The notes under the pieces are model-generated. The model was not told where the DNA came from. It did no database searches and worked only from the letters and a program-made list of their open reading frames with translations. The position numbers and the translations under genes are program-made. Below are positions 19,517 to 29,201 of a DNA stretch of 64,000 bases, one piece after another. Where the stretch lies: positions 239,010 through 303,009 of the forward strand of contig NZ_JALDUR010000002.1 in assembly GCF_023109675.1 (NCBI RefSeq), read 5' to 3'. The DNA is from Streptococcus parasanguinis. Lineage in GTDB: Bacteria; Bacillota; Bacilli; Lactobacillales; Streptococcaceae. Positions within the stretch are counted from its first letter, which is position 1. Every line of letters starts with the position of its first letter.

Positions 19517-19862
19517 ATAGATGAGCGAATGCTTTGATTTCTTCTTCAGACATGGATGAGTCGCAACGAACACTGACTTCACCAGATTCGACATGTAAAA
19601 ATCCTGGGACAGTTGGGATGCCGTAAGTTGAGCGGAAGGCTTGTAATGCGTCTAGCTGACTTGGTTCTTCACTATTAATAAAATAGATATGAGCTTTTGT
19701 TTCAGCTACGACAGTTGCTAATTTAGCAGCGAACTTCCGGCAGTAAGGGCAAGTCTTGCGTCCGATAAAGAAGGTCGCTGTTTCTTTTTGATCGATCGCT
19801 TCTTGCGCACGCGCGACAGTTGTGACTTCAAGATCTTTAATATCTTCTAAAAATTGTTCCAT
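19515..19862 (-). CDS. Thioredoxin-fold protein (CPYC)
   Basis: A 115-residue cytoplasmic thioredoxin-like protein with active-site Cys38 and Cys41 (RKTCPYCRKF) and the cis-proline loop YGIPTVPG. No signal peptide is seen. Proteins of this type in lactic acid bacteria are often annotated as bacteriocin-accessory (PedC/Bta-like) disulfide proteins, but no bacteriocin genes are in this window, so I give only the fold. It is a single gene convergent with mutY. Confidence 0.82.
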   Translation of the reverse strand: MEQFLEDIKDLEVTTVARAQEAIDQKETATFFIGRKTCPYCRKFAAKLATVVAETKAHIYFINSEEPSQLDALQAFRSTYGIPTVPGFLHVESGEVSVRCDSSMSEEEIKAFAHL

Positions 19863-19939
19863 GAGATTACCTCGCTTTCTTCTATGTCTAGTATGCCATA
19901 TTTTCTATAAAATCGCTGGTATTTGCTACGAAAGAAAGA

Positions 19940-20113
19940 GAGAGTGGGACAGAAATCGGTTATCGTTAGAATTCGATTTCGTCGTCCCACCTCCGCACAG
20001 TTGAGTAGGGCTGTAAAAGCTGATGAAATCAGCGTAGTAGAGCCCACTCAACCACTGCGTCTTGCTCAACAATCAAAAAATAATTGAGAGGCTAGGACTT
20101 TTGTCCCAGCCTC
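19940..20113 (-). repeat. 175-bp three-hairpin intergenic repeat, copy C
   Basis: Same orientation as copy B and inverse to copy A. It starts five bases after the pgm stop codon (reading the minus strand), again with the GAGGCTGGGAC hairpin nearest the gene. Differences from copy B are a handful of bases and short indels (GGTTATCGTTAG instead of AGTAATTCGTTAG). Confidence 0.9.
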
Positions 20114-20118
20114 ATGTT

Positions 20119-21834
20119 TTAGCCTACAAAAGCATTGATTTCTGCTTCGATATTCGCAATTTTTTCTTTAGCATCTGCTTCAGATTCACCAACTGTGGCG
20201 ATGTAGAATTTGATTTTTGGTTCTGTACCTGAAGGACGAACGGCAAACCATGAATCATCAGCCAAGATGTATTTAAGAACGTTGCTTGGAGGAGTTGTCA
20301 ATTTTTCAACGCCGTCAGCAGTAGTAGCTGTTTGTTCCAAGAAGTCTTCTGTCTTAGCAATGTCTGTGTTGTTAAATTGTTTAGGAGCATTGCCACGGAA
20401 TTTATCCATAATTTTCTTGATTTCAGCAGCCCCGTCCACACCTGAAAGGGTAACAGAGATGGTTTTTTCTGCGAAGTAACCGTATTGTTTGTAGATTTCT
20501 TCGATACCATCTGCCAAAGTCATACCACGTGAGCGGTAGTAAGCTGCGATTTCAGCAACGATAAGAACGGCTTGGATAGCGTCTTTGTCACGTACGAATG
20601 GTTTGATCAGGTAACCGAAGCTTTCTTCGAAACCAAGCATGTAAGTGTGGTTGTGTTGTGTTTCAAATTCATGGATTTTTTCACCGATAAATTTGAAACC
20701 AGTCAAGACGTTAAACATAGTTGCGCCGTAGCTTTCTGCAATCTTAGTCACCAACTCAGTTGATACGATTGATTTACAGAGGGCAGCATTGGCAGGAAGG
20801 GTACCAGCTGTTTTGTGAGCTTCAAGAATGTATTTAGCAATGATCGCTCCGATTTGGTTACCAGAAAGGTTGAGGTAAGAACCATCTGGTTGGCGGATTT
20901 CAACACCAAGGCGGTCAGCATCTGGGTCAGTTGCAACCAATACATCAGCGTCTACTTTGCGGCCAAGTTCTTCAGCAAGAGCAAAGGCAGCTTGGTTTTC
21001 AGGGTTTGGAGATTTAACAGTTGAGAAGTCAGCATCTGGAACGGCTTGAGCCTCAACAACTTGAACAGCTTCAAATCCAGCTTGGGCAAGAGCACGACGA
21101 GCCAACATTTCACCAGTACCATGAAGTGGTGTGTAGACAATCTTCATGTCGCGACCGTATTCATTGATCAAGTCTTGGTTGATGTTAACGCCTTTCACTT
21201 CTTTCAAGTATTCAGCGTCGACGTTTTCACCGATAACTTCAATCAAGCCACTAGCTTTGCTTTCTTCAAGGTCAGCCAATTGTACAGTGAAAGGATTTTC
21301 GATAGCACGGATGTAATCTGTCAAAGCATCGGCATCTGCAGGTGGCATTTGTCCACCGTCTTCACCATATACCTTATATCCATTAAACGGAGCAGGGTTG
21401 TGGCTAGCGGTTACCATAATCCCAGCAAATGTGTGGAGATGACGAACAGCAAATGACAATTCAGGTGTTGGACGTAGGCTTTCAAATACATAAGATTTGA
21501 TTCCGTGTGCAGCCAAAACTTGAGCAGATTCAAAAGCAAACTCAGGAGAGAAGTGACGGCTGTCGTAGGCGATCGCAACACCGCGTTTCTTCGCTTCCTC
21601 ACCTTTTGAGTCGATTAATTGGGCCAACCCTTCAGTTGCTTGGCGAACAACATAGATATTAATACGGTTGGTACCAGCACCGATTAATCCACGCATACCA
21701 GCTGTACCGAATTCAAGGTTGGTATAGAAGGCATCTTCTTTTGTTTTTTCATCCATTGCGACCAACTCATCACGAAGGTAAGCTGGTAATTCAGCAAAGT
21801 CGAGCCATTTTTGGTAGTTTTCTTGATAGGTCAT
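20119..21834 (-). CDS. pgm: Phosphoglucomutase / phosphomannomutase
   Basis: Interconverts glucose 1-phosphate and glucose 6-phosphate for polysaccharide, capsule and teichoic acid precursors. It has 571 residues. The phosphoserine is Ser144 (VTASHNPAPFNGYK), the metal loop is ATDPDADRLGVE, the sugar loop GFEESFGYL and the phosphate site RPSGTEPKIKFY. Single gene with a minus-strand TATAAT at about 21874-21879. A 13-of-15 match to the CodY box (minus strand AATTTTCAGAAAAAA, 21884-21898) overlaps the -35 area, suggestive only. Confidence 0.96.
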   Translation of the reverse strand: MTYQENYQKWLDFAELPAYLRDELVAMDEKTKEDAFYTNLEFGTAGMRGLIGAGTNRINIYVVRQATEGLAQLIDSKGEEAKKRGVAIAYDSRHFSPEFAFESAQVLAAHGIKSYVFESLRPTPELSFAVRHLHTFAGIMVTASHNPAPFNGYKVYGEDGGQMPPADADALTDYIRAIENPFTVQLADLEESKASGLIEVIGENVDAEYLKEVKGVNINQDLINEYGRDMKIVYTPLHGTGEMLARRALAQAGFEAVQVVEAQAVPDADFSTVKSPNPENQAAFALAEELGRKVDADVLVATDPDADRLGVEIRQPDGSYLNLSGNQIGAIIAKYILEAHKTAGTLPANAALCKSIVSTELVTKIAESYGATMFNVLTGFKFIGEKIHEFETQHNHTYMLGFEESFGYLIKPFVRDKDAIQAVLIVAEIAAYYRSRGMTLADGIEEIYKQYGYFAEKTISVTLSGVDGAAEIKKIMDKFRGNAPKQFNNTDIAKTEDFLEQTATTADGVEKLTTPPSNVLKYILADDSWFAVRPSGTEPKIKFYIATVGESEADAKEKIANIEAEINAFVG

Positions 21835-21952
21835 GCAAGCGTCTCCTTTTTGCTTATAATTTAATCGCTTACATTATAGCAAATTTTTTCTGAAAATTCT
21901 AGCGATAAATGTAAATCTTTTCAAAAAAATAGAGCTAATTCACCATCAAATA

Positions 21953-21978
21953 AAGCCAAGATAAATTGGTCTTGGCTT
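21953..21978 (-). terminator. Terminator of the coaB-coaC-panT unit
   Basis: AAGCCAAGA pairs with TCTTGGCTT; on the minus strand a TTTATTT run follows. Confidence 0.75.
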
Positions 21979-21984
21979 GAAAGG

Positions 21985-22545
21985 TTATTTTAATTTTTCA
22001 AGAGATGGAACGACGGCACTGGTAATGAGGACTGTAGCAATGACTTCGATGAGAGAGTTGGTAGATATAATCAAGGCTAGGAAATGTTGAATTCCACCAC
22101 CGAAGCTATTTCCAAAGAAGAAATAAATCCCACTTAGAACGAAAACAGTATTGGTCATAGAGCCGACAATTCCAGCGATCATAAGTCCTGTACGATTGCG
22201 AATCCAGCGATAGACGAAGTAAGGGGTTACCCCAATGAGAATCCGAGGGACTATGGCAATGATAAGGGAGTAGAGATTCCCGTGAGGGACAAAGGGACTA
22301 AAGAGATAGCTGGCTGGTGTTATAACCAGGGTATTCATGGTGAGGCTAAAGAGTCCCATGAGGAGTCCTAGAATTGCTCCAGTTCGAGGTCCGTAGATAA
22401 TAGAAGCGATCACGACAGGAATATGAACCAAGGTTGGTTGAATTCCTGATGGGACAAATTGCAAAATGAAGGACGTCACAAAGTGAATGGTGATCATCAC
22501 GGCAAAAAAGATGGCAATTCGTGAAATAGAGGCTGATTTTCTCAT
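21985..22545 (-). CDS. panT: ECF transporter substrate-binding S component, probably pantothenate
   Basis: Integral membrane S subunit that binds a vitamin and works with a shared energy-coupling module encoded elsewhere. About six hydrophobic segments (for example IAIFFAVMITIHFVTSFILQ) and 186 residues fit the family. I start at ATG 22545, which overlaps the coaC stop as ATGA and has AAGGAG eight bases upstream. The pantothenate assignment comes from its operon with coaB and coaC, both steps of CoA synthesis from pantothenate, not from a binding motif. Confidence 0.82.
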   Translation of the reverse strand: MRKSASISRIAIFFAVMITIHFVTSFILQFVPSGIQPTLVHIPVVIASIIYGPRTGAILGLLMGLFSLTMNTLVITPASYLFSPFVPHGNLYSLIIAIVPRILIGVTPYFVYRWIRNRTGLMIAGIVGSMTNTVFVLSGIYFFFGNSFGGGIQHFLALIISTNSLIEVIATVLITSAVVPSLEKLK

Positions 22546-23081
22546 AAACAATTCTCCTTAACAGCTTGGATGATAGTGTCGACAGTGGCTAGAGCTCCAG
22601 AACCTTGATCTCCACAAGCGAGAGTAGCCTCTCGAGGTTGGATGATCTGGTAACCATAGTCTTGTAAGAGTTTTAGATTTCGTTGGGTAGCAGGATGATC
22701 TAGCATTTTTGTATTCATAGCAGGGGCCAGTAATTTTTTAGTCCTTTGAGGCAAGGCTAGAGCTGTGCTTGTGACCATATTATCTGCAAGTCCCATGGCC
22801 AATTTAGCAATGGTGTTGGCACTGGCCGGCGCTACAAGAAAGAGGTCAGTTTCTTTCCCAATGTCGATGTGCTCGATCCGCTGTGGATCGTCTTCCACCA
22901 TAACCTCTAGGCCTACTGGATTTTTTGAAAGAACTTGCAAGGTTAAAGGGGTGATAAATTTTTGGGCTGAAGGAGTCATGAGGACCTTCACTTCAAATCC
23001 CAATTTGGTTAGTTGGCTGGTAATATCAGCAGCCTTATAGGCGGAAATACTACCGGTAACCGCTAAAGTAATGTGTGTCAT
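22542..23081 (-). CDS. coaC: Phosphopantothenoylcysteine decarboxylase
   Basis: FMN-dependent decarboxylation of 4'-phosphopantothenoylcysteine in CoA synthesis. It has 179 residues: flavoprotein fold with TGSISAYKAADI at the N-terminus, the FMN/catalytic segment APASANTIAKLAMGLADN and the substrate-recognition clamp PAMNTKMLDHP. In most bacteria CoaB and CoaC are fused; here, as generally in streptococci, they are separate genes, with coaB 10 nt upstream. Confidence 0.94.
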   Translation of the reverse strand: MTHITLAVTGSISAYKAADITSQLTKLGFEVKVLMTPSAQKFITPLTLQVLSKNPVGLEVMVEDDPQRIEHIDIGKETDLFLVAPASANTIAKLAMGLADNMVTSTALALPQRTKKLLAPAMNTKMLDHPATQRNLKLLQDYGYQIIQPREATLACGDQGSGALATVDTIIQAVKENCL

Positions 23082-23091
23082 ATGTACCTTT

Positions 23092-23769
23092 TTATTTGAT
23101 ATAACGTAGGATAGCCTCTGCGATTTCTGTTTTCGTAGAAGCTTCTAGAACGTGATCATCTGTTACTAGATAGGCTTGATGCTGACCGTTCTGAATCTTG
23201 GTCAGATCATTGGCAACGATCATGCTGGCATGATTTTTAACCAGGCTTTCACGTGCTACCTGGATCAACTCTTCAGAAGAAACGTCGACTAATAGCTTAA
23301 AGCCGATCAGTTGAATAGCAGGGTTCCATTCTTTGACGAGCGAGATAATCTTCGGATTTTTCTTTAGAAAGAGTACTTGGTATTCTTCTTTGGAAGAGAT
23401 TTTAGCTTCCTGATTTTCGCGATGGATAAAGCTATGAAGGTCTTGAGCTTTCTCAACTTCATCAAGGCCTGTCATGTAAACAGGTGTGTAGTCTGAAACA
23501 GCCATAGCGTGAATCAAAACCTGATGTTGAGGGACTTCCGTTTTCATTTGTGCGAGAAGTTCTTCGACATTCTGGATCAATAGAAGTCGAAGCTGTGGGT
23601 GAGGATCGGGTTTAAGCGCGGTAGGCGTTGTGATCAAGGTCACCTGATGTCCCTTTGCAAGAGCCATTTCTGCAAGGATTTTCCCTAGGCTCCCGGTGGA
23701 ATGATTGGTGATCGAACGAACACTATCAATGGCTTCGCTCGTCCCACCTGATGTAATTAAAATATGCAT
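23092..23769 (-). CDS. coaB: Phosphopantothenate-cysteine ligase
   Basis: Joins cysteine to 4'-phosphopantothenate, the step before CoaC. The N-terminus ITSGGTSEAIDSVRSITNHSTG and the motif VSDYTPVY are typical of the CoaB domain; Lys in the IGFKLLVDV segment is also conserved. It has 225 residues and is a stand-alone enzyme. First gene of coaB-coaC-panT, divergent from fhs with about 175 nt between the two starts. Confidence 0.94.
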   Translation of the reverse strand: MHILITSGGTSEAIDSVRSITNHSTGSLGKILAEMALAKGHQVTLITTPTALKPDPHPQLRLLLIQNVEELLAQMKTEVPQHQVLIHAMAVSDYTPVYMTGLDEVEKAQDLHSFIHRENQEAKISSKEEYQVLFLKKNPKIISLVKEWNPAIQLIGFKLLVDVSSEELIQVARESLVKNHASMIVANDLTKIQNGQHQAYLVTDDHVLEASTKTEIAEAILRYIK

Positions 23770-23852
23770 ATGCTTATTTTACACAAAAAAGATACGTAAG
23801 TAAAGTTCTGAAGCTATTAGGATTAACTATGTATAGCCATAAAATTTAGATA

Positions 23853-23865
23853 AAAAACGAACGTT
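23853..23865 (+). promoter_or_regulatory. Putative PurR box upstream of fhs
   Basis: AAAAACGAACGTT fits the lactococcal/streptococcal PurBox AWWWCCGAACWWT at 11 of 13 positions and contains the palindrome CGAACGTTCG (23858-23867). It ends 46 bases before the -10, exactly as the box upstream of guaC does. Confidence 0.6.
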
Positions 23866-23910
23866 CGATTCAAAAGGTGGAAAAACCATGTTATTTTCGC
23901 GAATTTTAGG

Positions 23911-23916
23911 TATAAT
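23911..23916 (+). promoter_or_regulatory. fhs -10 box
   Basis: TATAAT 34 nt before the fhs ATG. The -35 is poor, in line with a promoter that needs an activator. Confidence 0.6.
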
Positions 23917-23944
23917 AGATCTATCAAATATAAAGGAGTCCCTT

Positions 23945-25615
23945 ATGAAAACAGATATCGAAATTGCTCAAAGCATTGAACTCCAACCGATTGTGGATGT
24001 TGTGAAGAAAATTGATTTGGTTGACGATGATCTTGAATTGTATGGAAAATACAAGGCAAAATTGAGCTTTGATAAGATTCATGAAGTTGAGAAAAATCCA
24101 GTAGGAAAACTTATCTTAGTCACTGCGATCAACCCAACTCCAGCTGGAGAAGGGAAATCAACCATCACCATTGGTTTAGCAGATGCTTTGAATAAAATCG
24201 GTAAAAAAACCATGATTGCCATTCGCGAACCTTCTTTAGGTCCAGTTATGGGGATTAAAGGTGGTGCTGCTGGTGGTGGCTATGCCCAAGTTCTACCGAT
24301 GGAAGACATCAACCTTCATTTCACAGGGGATATGCATGCGATCACAACGGCTAATAATGCCCTCTCGGCATTGATTGATAATCATTTGCACCAAGGAAAT
24401 GAGCTAGGAATTGACCAACGTCGGATTATCTGGAAACGGGTAGTGGACTTGAATGACCGTGCTCTTCGTCATGTCTCTGTCGGTCTTGGCGGTACTTTAA
24501 ATGGGATTCCGCGTGAAGACGGATTTGATATTACCGTTGCTTCTGAGATCATGGCCATCCTTTGCTTGGCGACAGATATTGAAGATTTGAAACGTCGTTT
24601 GGCCAACATCGTGATTGGTTACCGTTTTGATCGTAGCCCGGTCTATGTCCGTGATTTGGAAGTGGAAGGGGCACTTGCCTTGATCCTCAAAGATGCGATC
24701 AAGCCAAACTTGGTTCAAACCATCTATGGTACACCTGCCTTTGTTCACGGTGGTCCATTTGCCAATATCGCCCATGGATGTAACTCTGTATTAGCAACGA
24801 CGACAGCTCTTCATTTAGCCGACTATACGATTACAGAAGCTGGTTTTGGGGCTGACCTTGGCGCTGAAAAATTCCTTGATATTAAAACTCCAAACTTGCC
24901 TACATCACCAGATGCGGTTGTGATCGTAGCGACTCTCCGAGCTCTTAAGATGAACGGTGGAGTGACCAAGGATGCTTTGACTGAAGAAAATGTAGAGGCT
25001 GTTCGTGCTGGTTTTGCCAACTTGAAACGTCACGTTGAAAATATCCGTAAGTTTGGCATTCCTGCAGTGGTTGCCATCAATGAATTTATCACCGATACAG
25101 AAGCAGAAATTGCTGCTTTGAAAGAATTGTGTGCTGAAATTGAGGTGCCAGTTGAGCTTGCGAGTGTATGGGCGAATGGTGCTGACGGTGGAGTTGAACT
25201 TGCTGAAACCTTGGTTAAAACCATCGAAACAAGTCCAGCTAACTACACACGCTTGTATGATAATAACCTTTCTGTTGAAGAAAAAATTGAAAAGATTGTT
25301 ACAGAAATTTATCGCGGTACTAAGGTGAATTTTGAGAAGAAAGCCAAGACACAAATTGCCCAAATCGTGAAAAATGGTTGGGATAAGTTGCCAATCTGTA
25401 TGGCCAAAACACAATATAGCTTCTCTGATAATCCAAATGCCTTGGGAGCTCCTGAAAACTTTGAAATCACTATCCGTGAAGTGGTTCCAAAATTGGGAGC
25501 AGGCTTTATTGTAGCTTTGACTGGGGATGTGATGACCATGCCTGGTTTACCAAAACGTCCAGCTGCTTTGAATATGGATGTGGCTGCTGATGGAACAGCC
25601 ATCGGTTTGTTCTAA
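23945..25615 (+). CDS. fhs: Formate-tetrahydrofolate ligase
   Basis: ATP-dependent formation of 10-formyltetrahydrofolate, the one-carbon donor for purine synthesis. It has 556 residues, the family length, from the ATG at 23945 with AAAGGAG upstream; the open frame extends to 23888 but that would precede the promoter. The P-loop is [19 protein letters not shown], and the signature [19 protein letters not shown] follows. It is monocistronic with a terminator at 25631. The PurR-type box fits a purine-pathway gene. Confidence 0.97.
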   Translation: MKTDIEIAQSIELQPIVDVVKKIDLVDDDLELYGKYKAKLSFDKIHEVEKNPVGKLILVTAINPTPAGEGKSTITIGLADALNKIGKKTMIAIREPSLGPVMGIKGGAAGGGYAQVLPMEDINLHFTGDMHAITTANNALSALIDNHLHQGNELGIDQRRIIWKRVVDLNDRALRHVSVGLGGTLNGIPREDGFDITVASEIMAILCLATDIEDLKRRLANIVIGYRFDRSPVYVRDLEVEGALALILKDAIKPNLVQTIYGTPAFVHGGPFANIAHGCNSVLATTTALHLADYTITEAGFGADLGAEKFLDIKTPNLPTSPDAVVIVATLRALKMNGGVTKDALTEENVEAVRAGFANLKRHVENIRKFGIPAVVAINEFITDTEAEIAALKELCAEIEVPVELASVWANGADGGVELAETLVKTIETSPANYTRLYDNNLSVEEKIEKIVTEIYRGTKVNFEKKAKTQIAQIVKNGWDKLPICMAKTQYSFSDNPNALGAPENFEITIREVVPKLGAGFIVALTGDVMTMPGLPKRPAALNMDVAADGTAIGLF

Positions 25616-25630
25616 TAGCTAGATATCTAA

Positions 25631-25665
25631 AAACAACTTCTGTTCAAATGAGCAGAAGTTGTTTT
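25631..25665. terminator. fhs terminator, probably bidirectional
   Basis: AAACAACTTCTG and CAGAAGTTGTTTT form a 12-bp stem between convergent fhs and the MATE gene. Confidence 0.85.
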
Positions 25666-25683
25666 GGTCTTGTTAATCTATCA

Positions 25684-27027
25684 TTATTCAGTAAGGAGTT
25701 GGTACCTGATTTTTCGATAGATTATGATGAGCTGTAGGGTCATGGGAATCCAGATAAGGGGTTCGCAGAGAATGACCCCCATGTAGCCGGTGTGAGGAAT
25801 AATCCACAGAACGAAGAAAATTTTTCCAAACAATTCAATAAAACTGGATGTGAGTGGGGTTAATTTTTTACCCATTCCCTGTAGGGCATTTCTCAGGATG
25901 ATGAGACTCGCCAAAATAGGATAAAAGCAAGAGCTGATCTGGAGATAAAGACTGGCATTTGCAATGAGATCAGGATTTGTCGAGCCGGAAATAAAGCTGG
26001 TTAAAGACGGACTTGTGAAGAATAGAAGAGCAGCAACCAAGACAGACCAAACCCAAGAAAGAAGGTTGGCAATGGTAACGCCTTTTTTGATCCGCTGGAA
26101 TTGCTCTGCGCCAAAATTCTGCGAGATAAAGGTTGTGATACTTGAGGCGATAGCTGTAATCGGTAAAACGGCAAAGGACATGATACGACGGGCTGCGACC
26201 TGTGCACTGATAATGGTTGTTCCAAGCTGATTAATAGCGGATTGGAGGATAACCGTTCCAATCGAAACGATGGAAGTCATGAGGCCCATGGCAAGGCCCT
26301 GACTTAGCAGATCCTGATAAAGCTCCTTGTCCCAAACAAAATCCTTGCGATGCGGGAGCAGAAAAGGGACCTTCTTACGAATATAGAGAAGACAAAGAAG
26401 GGCCGAAATACCCTGGGCGATGATGGTCGCAATCCCAGCAGATTGAACTCCAAGATGAAGTTGGGTAATAAAATAAAGATCAAGAAGAATATTGAGAATG
26501 GCAGCGATAATCAAGAAATAGAGTGCTGCTAGGCTATCGCCAACCGCTCGAAGAAGTCCAGCACAAAGATTATAGGCAAAGGTCACAGCTACACCATTGA
26601 CAATAGTGGAGATATAGAGATAAGACTGAGCTACAATAGCTGATGGGGTCCCTAAAAATTGGAGCATTGGATAAAGCCCCACGGCACCAATGAAGATCAC
26701 AAAGAGACTGAGGATGTTACCAATAACAGCAGTTGCTGCGACAGATTTTCGTAATTGGTCCTCGTTTTTGGCTCCATAATTTCTTGCGATAATAATGCCC
26801 ATCCCATTGCCGACACCGACAGCAAATCCAACGATCAAATCAAATATGGCAGAGGTTGCTCCAACGGCAGCCAATGATTTTTGACCTAAAAAACGCCCTA
26901 CAATCATAACATCCGAGGTATTGTAGAGTTGTTGAAAGATATTGGACAAAAGAATAGGAAAGGCAAAACTCAATAGAGCGGGTAAAATAGGACCATCTAT
27001 GAGGTCCACACGTTGAATTCTTTTCAT
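25684..27027 (-). CDS. MATE family efflux transporter
   Basis: Polytopic membrane protein of 447 residues with about 12 hydrophobic helices in two similar halves, the MATE layout (PILPALLSFAFPILLSNIFQQ in the first half; FAVGVGNGMGIIIARNYGA). Such proteins export drugs or metabolites with Na+ or H+; the substrate cannot be told. Closest in style to the DinF-unrelated NorM/VmrA-like group of Firmicutes. It is divergent from the GNAT gene and convergent with fhs. A second, distinct MATE protein is encoded at 47.9 kb. Confidence 0.9.
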   Translation of the reverse strand: MKRIQRVDLIDGPILPALLSFAFPILLSNIFQQLYNTSDVMIVGRFLGQKSLAAVGATSAIFDLIVGFAVGVGNGMGIIIARNYGAKNEDQLRKSVAATAVIGNILSLFVIFIGAVGLYPMLQFLGTPSAIVAQSYLYISTIVNGVAVTFAYNLCAGLLRAVGDSLAALYFLIIAAILNILLDLYFITQLHLGVQSAGIATIIAQGISALLCLLYIRKKVPFLLPHRKDFVWDKELYQDLLSQGLAMGLMTSIVSIGTVILQSAINQLGTTIISAQVAARRIMSFAVLPITAIASSITTFISQNFGAEQFQRIKKGVTIANLLSWVWSVLVAALLFFTSPSLTSFISGSTNPDLIANASLYLQISSCFYPILASLIILRNALQGMGKKLTPLTSSFIELFGKIFFVLWIIPHTGYMGVILCEPLIWIPMTLQLIIIYRKIRYQLLTE

Positions 27028-27123
27028 AGTGTCATTATACCAACTTCAGGAACCAGCGACAAGCGTCGATAGTTGAAGGCCCTTACATTTTTTGGTATAA
27101 TCAGGGCAGAAAAGGAGGCTTTT

Positions 27124-27678
27124 ATGAGCTTAACCAGCCAATTAATCACTGAAACGTTCCCAGATCTGGACAAGGTCGAGAGGCTGAATATCGAGGCATT
27201 CCCAGAAGAAGAGCGAGTCCCTTTGTCGGAATACCTGCGTTATACGGACAATGACGATGCTAATTTTTTTGCTTTTTATAACGAAGAAGAATTTGTCGGA
27301 TTTGCTTTTTCTATCTATAATCAGAAAGCTTTTTATGTTAGCTTCTTTGCCATTATGCCCCACCTACGTAGCCACGGTTATGGTCAAGAAATCATTGAAA
27401 AATTGGTAGAATTTTACCAAAGAACCATGATTCTTGAAGTGGAACGTTTAGATGAAGAATGTGACAATCTAGAGCAACGTCAGTCTCGGATGGATTTCTA
27501 TAAGCGAAATGGATTTAAAACTGCCAATGCCTTTTTAGAATACGAAGGACTTAGCTTTGAAATTCTCTATCGGGGTGACCACTTTGACGAAGAGGCTTAT
27601 CGCGATATTTTCCGTAAACTGCAGGAAGAAAATTATTTCGATTTCCGCATTAAATATAGACGCTTTAGTGACCACTAG
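27124..27678 (+). CDS. GNAT family N-acetyltransferase
   Basis: A 184-residue acetyltransferase of the GNAT fold; the acetyl-CoA loop is in MPHLRSHGYGQEIIEKL and the late motif is MDFYKRNGFK. Substrate unknown. I choose the ATG at 27124 because GGAGG lies eight bases before it; the longer frame begins upstream of the likely promoter (GGTATAAT near 27095). Confidence 0.85.
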   Translation: MSLTSQLITETFPDLDKVERLNIEAFPEEERVPLSEYLRYTDNDDANFFAFYNEEEFVGFAFSIYNQKAFYVSFFAIMPHLRSHGYGQEIIEKLVEFYQRTMILEVERLDEECDNLEQRQSRMDFYKRNGFKTANAFLEYEGLSFEILYRGDHFDEEAYRDIFRKLQEENYFDFRIKYRRFSDH

Positions 27679-27680
27679 AA

Positions 27681-27726
27681 AAAAGATGGAGAATCTCTAG
27701 GGAAAACTAGAATCTCCATTTTTTAT
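27681..27726 (+). terminator. Terminator after the GNAT gene
   Basis: ATGGAGA and TCTCCAT form the base of a hairpin followed by six T. Confidence 0.75.
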
Positions 27727-27823
27727 TTAATTTTGATGAGGGTTCCTAAATGAGTATGCACATTAGTTGCATCAGTGCCATAATTTTGATAAAGTAAAAC
27801 TTATTACTTTTTAAGGAGATCGT

Positions 27824-29140
27824 ATGTTACGAAAAGGTTCCCTGACAGGTTTATTACTGTTTGGTATTTTTTTTGGTGCTGGAAACCTGATTTTCCCACC
27901 GGCTCTTGGTGCTTTATCGGGTAATCAATTTTGGCCAGCTATTGCTGGGTTTGTCCTTTCAGGCGTGGGAATTGCCATTGTGACCTTGATTATCGGTACA
28001 CTTAATCCCAAAGGATATATTGATGAGATTTCTCGTAAGATTTCACCTGTTTTCGCGATTGTATACTTAGTTGCGCTTTATCTTTCGATTGGTCCTTTCT
28101 TTGCCATTCCAAGAACGGCGACGGTATCTTTCGAAGTGGGGATAGCCCCCTTATTAGGTGGAATGAATGCCAGTTTAGCACTTTTCATTTTTACCCTGGT
28201 CTACTTTTTGCTAGCCTTTCTGATTGCTTTGAATCCATCTAAGATTCTAGATCGGATTGGTCGTATATTGACCCCGATCTTTGCGATTCTCATTTTGATC
28301 TTGGTCGTTCTTGGAGCTCTTAAATATAGTGGACACGCTCCAATGGTGGCCACAAAAGCCTATCAGGCATCTGCCTTTGGGCAAGGATTTTTAGAGGGGT
28401 ACAATACCTTGGATGCCTTGGCATCTGTTGCCTTTAGTGTGATCGCAGTGACTACCTTGAATCAACTTGGATTTTCAAGTAAGAGAGAATACATCAAGAC
28501 TATTTGGTTGGTTGGAATTGTTGTAGCCCTTGGTTTTAGTGTGCTGTATATCGGTTTAGGATATCTGGGGAATCATTTTCCTATTCCAGCTTCTGTTATG
28601 GCATCTGATAGCAATAAAGGGGTGTATGTATTATCAGAAGCGACCAAAGCGATCTTTGGTCCGACTGCTCAGATTTTCCTAGCAGGAATGGTGACGGTAA
28701 CTTGCTTTACCACAACTGCTGGTTTAATCGTCTCTACCAGTGAATTCTTCCAAAGCACCTTCCCTAAGGTTTCTTACAAGGTCTATGCAAGTGTCTTCAC
28801 TTTGATTGGTTTTGCGATTGCAAACCTTGGCTTGAATGCCATTATTGCTTTCTCATTGCCAGTCTTGATGATTCTTTACCCAATCACCATTACCATTGTA
28901 TTGCTTGTGATAGTGAATAAATTTGTGGCTCTTTCAAAACCAGGAATGCAACTGACTATTTTCTTGGCCAGCTTTGTCTCTGTTGCGAGTGTTCTGGCAA
29001 GTACCTTTAAAATTTCACTTGTAGAAAAGTGGATTGCTTTGCTTCCATTTGCGGCTCAATCTCTTCCATGGTTAGTGCCAGTAGTTATCGGAATTCTTTT
29101 ATCGCTCGTATTACCAAATAAACAAACGGCAGAAGAATAA
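27824..29140 (+). CDS. brnQ: Branched-chain amino acid transport carrier
   Basis: Cation-coupled importer of leucine, isoleucine and valine (LIVCS family). It has 438 residues and about 12 membrane helices, with the family N-terminus FGIFFGAGNLIFPPALG and GPFFAIPRTATVSFEVGI. TTAAGGAG precedes the ATG. A possible promoter TTGCAT/TAAAGT lies upstream; I see no convincing CodY box here, in contrast with ilvE and ilvD. Confidence 0.95.
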   Translation: MLRKGSLTGLLLFGIFFGAGNLIFPPALGALSGNQFWPAIAGFVLSGVGIAIVTLIIGTLNPKGYIDEISRKISPVFAIVYLVALYLSIGPFFAIPRTATVSFEVGIAPLLGGMNASLALFIFTLVYFLLAFLIALNPSKILDRIGRILTPIFAILILILVVLGALKYSGHAPMVATKAYQASAFGQGFLEGYNTLDALASVAFSVIAVTTLNQLGFSSKREYIKTIWLVGIVVALGFSVLYIGLGYLGNHFPIPASVMASDSNKGVYVLSEATKAIFGPTAQIFLAGMVTVTCFTTTAGLIVSTSEFFQSTFPKVSYKVYASVFTLIGFAIANLGLNAIIAFSLPVLMILYPITITIVLLVIVNKFVALSKPGMQLTIFLASFVSVASVLASTFKISLVEKWIALLPFAAQSLPWLVPVVIGILLSLVLPNKQTAEE

Positions 29141-29201
29141 GTTATATTAGAAACTCTAAAGTTTTATGCTTTAGAAATAGATTGAAGATAATATCTTCTT
29201 A

